Shown: positions 61,871 through 64,000 of the stretch, in pieces
Position numbering within the stretch: the stretch's first letter is position 1
How the letters are laid out: the number at the start of each line of letters is the position of its first letter
Source: Thunnus maccoyii
Taxonomy: Eukaryota; Chordata; Actinopteri; Scombriformes; Scombridae
NCBI RefSeq assembly: GCF_910596095.1
Contig: NC_056547.1
Span: 28,027,647-28,091,646 of the forward strand
Reading direction: 5' to 3'
Length of the DNA: 64,000 nucleotides
Notes under the pieces: generated by a model
Seen by the model: the letters and a program-made list of their open reading frames with translations, nothing else
Databases searched by the model: none
Told to the model about the DNA's origin: nothing
Program-made: the position numbers and the translations under genes

Positions 61871-64000
61871 AATAGTATAAAACATAACAACACTGTATGT
61901 TGTAGTGTTACGCTTTTATATGAATATGGTCAGAAAATGAATGAATACACTGTCCCAGCCATGGGACACTTTAGCCTTGGTGGCACTATTTTCAGGATCA
62001 CTTAAACTCATTCAGACTTTTTGGTTGTAAAATTGAAAGTTTAAATTTAAATTTAAGTTACTTTTCAAATGAGAGTTATGACTGTAATCAAAAGGGTTGA
62101 AGAACAGTAACCTTTGTATTGTGGGTACATTATTTTGTGCACAAAAATTGGGTTATGTGGTGCAAATATCATGTTGTGTTGGACAGAACAAACACCATGA
62201 TGAATGAACTATTCTAACATTCCTCTTCCTATAAGAAATGGCTGTACTTTAAGCTTGAACTAGCCATTTCCAGCCCCACTCAGTAACAATAACAAGATGG
62301 CATGGTATGACTTTAAATGTTAAAATTTAAATAGATGTATTTTTTAAAGTTCAAGACTTGTCTTGTTTTCTGGAGGGTCCTTCTGATTGCTGAGAAAAGA
62401 CACAGTTAAGCTGACTGTTGGATGGGAATGTGTTTGCTTTTCTGATTCAATTGTAGAATAAATGTAACTTCTTCTATAGTTGGAGTCAAAGCTTAGTGCA
62501 CCAAGCTAGACAACATTACCAGTGTGAAAGCATTCCCTGTAGCCCCACCCAGGTAAATAACCAACCACTACTGTTTTGACATGTATGTTTGCACAGAATG
62601 AGTACTGTGGATTCACTTACATTGGAAGTGCATTAGAAATGGAACTCTTAATGACCAGTATGATTAGGAGGAATGATTACAAGAAGCATATGTTGGCACC
62701 TAAGTATTGTTTTAAGACAAACTTGGAAAATTGTGATCTTATCCTTTAACTAGTCATTTCAACTTGATGGTGACAGAGAAACTGTTCTCTGGAGATCACC
62801 ACAATGACAAAGATTTATTTATCCACAACACATTTCATGGCAATCTGGCCTGTAGTTGTCAAGATATCTTGTCCTGGAGGAAAATGAAATGATAGAAGCA
62901 CAAAATTTAAGTAGAAGAAATTCCAGATTTAGATATGGATTTGTAAATTATTGAAGAAAATGAGGAACAGCTCAAAATGGAATGCTGAAATCATCCTGGA
63001 TATATAACCATGGATCAAGGTTGTATGTATTCATATTATAGTGCGTTATAATGTGTTACCTAAGTAACTACTGTCTCTGCATTTCCATCGTCCATTCCTC
63101 ATATGCACTTGAGAAACTTCCACATTGTGAACTTGACATCGTGTCCTGGATGCATGTTTCAGCAAGACCTGACTTGTTTTGGCAGGGTGAAGACGAGTGA
63201 ACAAACCCTGCAGAGAGCACCCGCACTATTTTGGGATTCTAACGTTGGCCTGAATCTGTTGCCTTTGTTGTGACATGCAAATTTGATTTATGTCATGACA
63301 AGCTGGAATTCATCTGAAATGATTTTCGTTTTCAGAGAATGTTTGCTGAGAGAAAATGTTGCAAAATGAATCTCAAAAAGTGCACCATTCATTGTGGAAT
63401 CACGGTTCATAAATGAGACAGCCGTATGAAGGAAGCAGTTCATTATGAAGCTAAAATGGTCATTTTGATGATGATACACACATTCTGACAGCCAGCAGCA
63501 GAGAGACTGTCAGCAACAGGACAAAGAACTACCCACGGTCCACTTTTAATATTTCATCTCTTATTGTACACAAGTCAAAATATTGTTCTTACTTATTCAG
63601 TTTATGCTTCCTCCACTGGTTTGTTTACTGTATTTATGTGCAAATATCCAAGATAGACCATTTGGTATTATTTTCTCAGCCTAGAGTGCCTAGAGTGTTA
63701 CCGTAACTAATAAAGTACTGTGAGTCTTGATAAGACTGGATTACCATTCAGGCGAAGTGGGAACTGTCAGGGGGGCCCAAAGGCTCCAGGTTCACTCTGC
63801 AGCAATTATTTTGTGGTAATGTGGATAATGGCATATGAATAAGAAGCAAATTTGTTTGGCAATATTGCATTCCCCACTAAAGCAAGTTGAAATAATAAGT
63901 CCCATAAAGCCCCACTAATCAATATTTCTATATTAACAACAGGTCAAGTGATTGTGTGTAATGTAAAAGGGGTCACTTGTAGTGAGATTTATCACCCGAC
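61871..64000. other. AT-rich intergenic DNA, no gene seen
   Basis: Only a weak repeat fragment was recognised (62.78-62.88 kb, GAGATCACCACAATGACAAAG and related words). No RNA gene or exon was supported. In mammals the region beyond OXSM is a large gene desert, which agrees with this. Confidence 0.5.

Noticed and set aside
1..64000. CRISPR arrays, bacterial operons, tRNA or rRNA genes
   Set aside because: No regular spacer-repeat arrays, no Shine-Dalgarno-led gene clusters and no cloverleaf with A/B boxes recognised.

Overview
The window is vertebrate nuclear DNA, almost certainly from a teleost fish. Split exons with GT-AG introns, vertebrate-type proteins, a long (GT)n microsatellite and many short terminal-inverted-repeat elements of fish type all point that way. 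There are no bacterial, organellar or viral genes and no CRISPR array. Three complete genes can be reconstructed exon by exon: top2b (minus strand, 36 coding exons, 1602 residues), ngly1 (minus strand, 12 coding exons, 640 residues) and oxsm (plus strand, 2 coding exons, 464 residues). In each, all exon phases join into one open frame and every intron is GT-AG. This order matches the mammalian RARB-TOP2B-NGLY1-OXSM neighbourhood, which is why the topoisomerase is called beta rather than alpha.

Layout. 1-8.0 kb: no recognisable coding exon. It holds degenerate repeats, a nested transposon (4.9-6.4 kb) and, at 6.75-6.85 kb, a plus-strand poly(A) signal whose surroundings resemble, from memory, the end of the RARB 3' UTR. 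8.4-31.0 kb: top2b, with a promoter-like CpG/CCAAT segment at 31.4-31.6 kb. 32.2-41.4 kb: ngly1, whose stop codon lies 1.2 kb upstream of the top2b start, so the two genes run head to tail. 41.4-41.97 kb: a short gap between divergent starts, probably a shared ngly1/oxsm promoter. 41.97-44.93 kb: oxsm, with a 1.6 kb repeat-filled intron. 45-64 kb: a gene-free, AT-rich intergenic tract with many decayed transposons, including a hAT transposase relic at 55.7-58.0 kb, a perfect 22-bp hairpin at 46.9 kb and a tandem/inverted repeat structure at 61.1-61.9 kb.

The genes do not form a pathway. TOP2B is a nuclear enzyme that changes DNA topology, NGLY1 removes N-glycans from misfolded glycoproteins in the cytosol, and OXSM is the condensing enzyme of mitochondrial fatty acid synthesis. 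I found no convincing novel molecular system. The most unusual structures are the transposon nests, the inverted repeats and the putative rarb 3' end.
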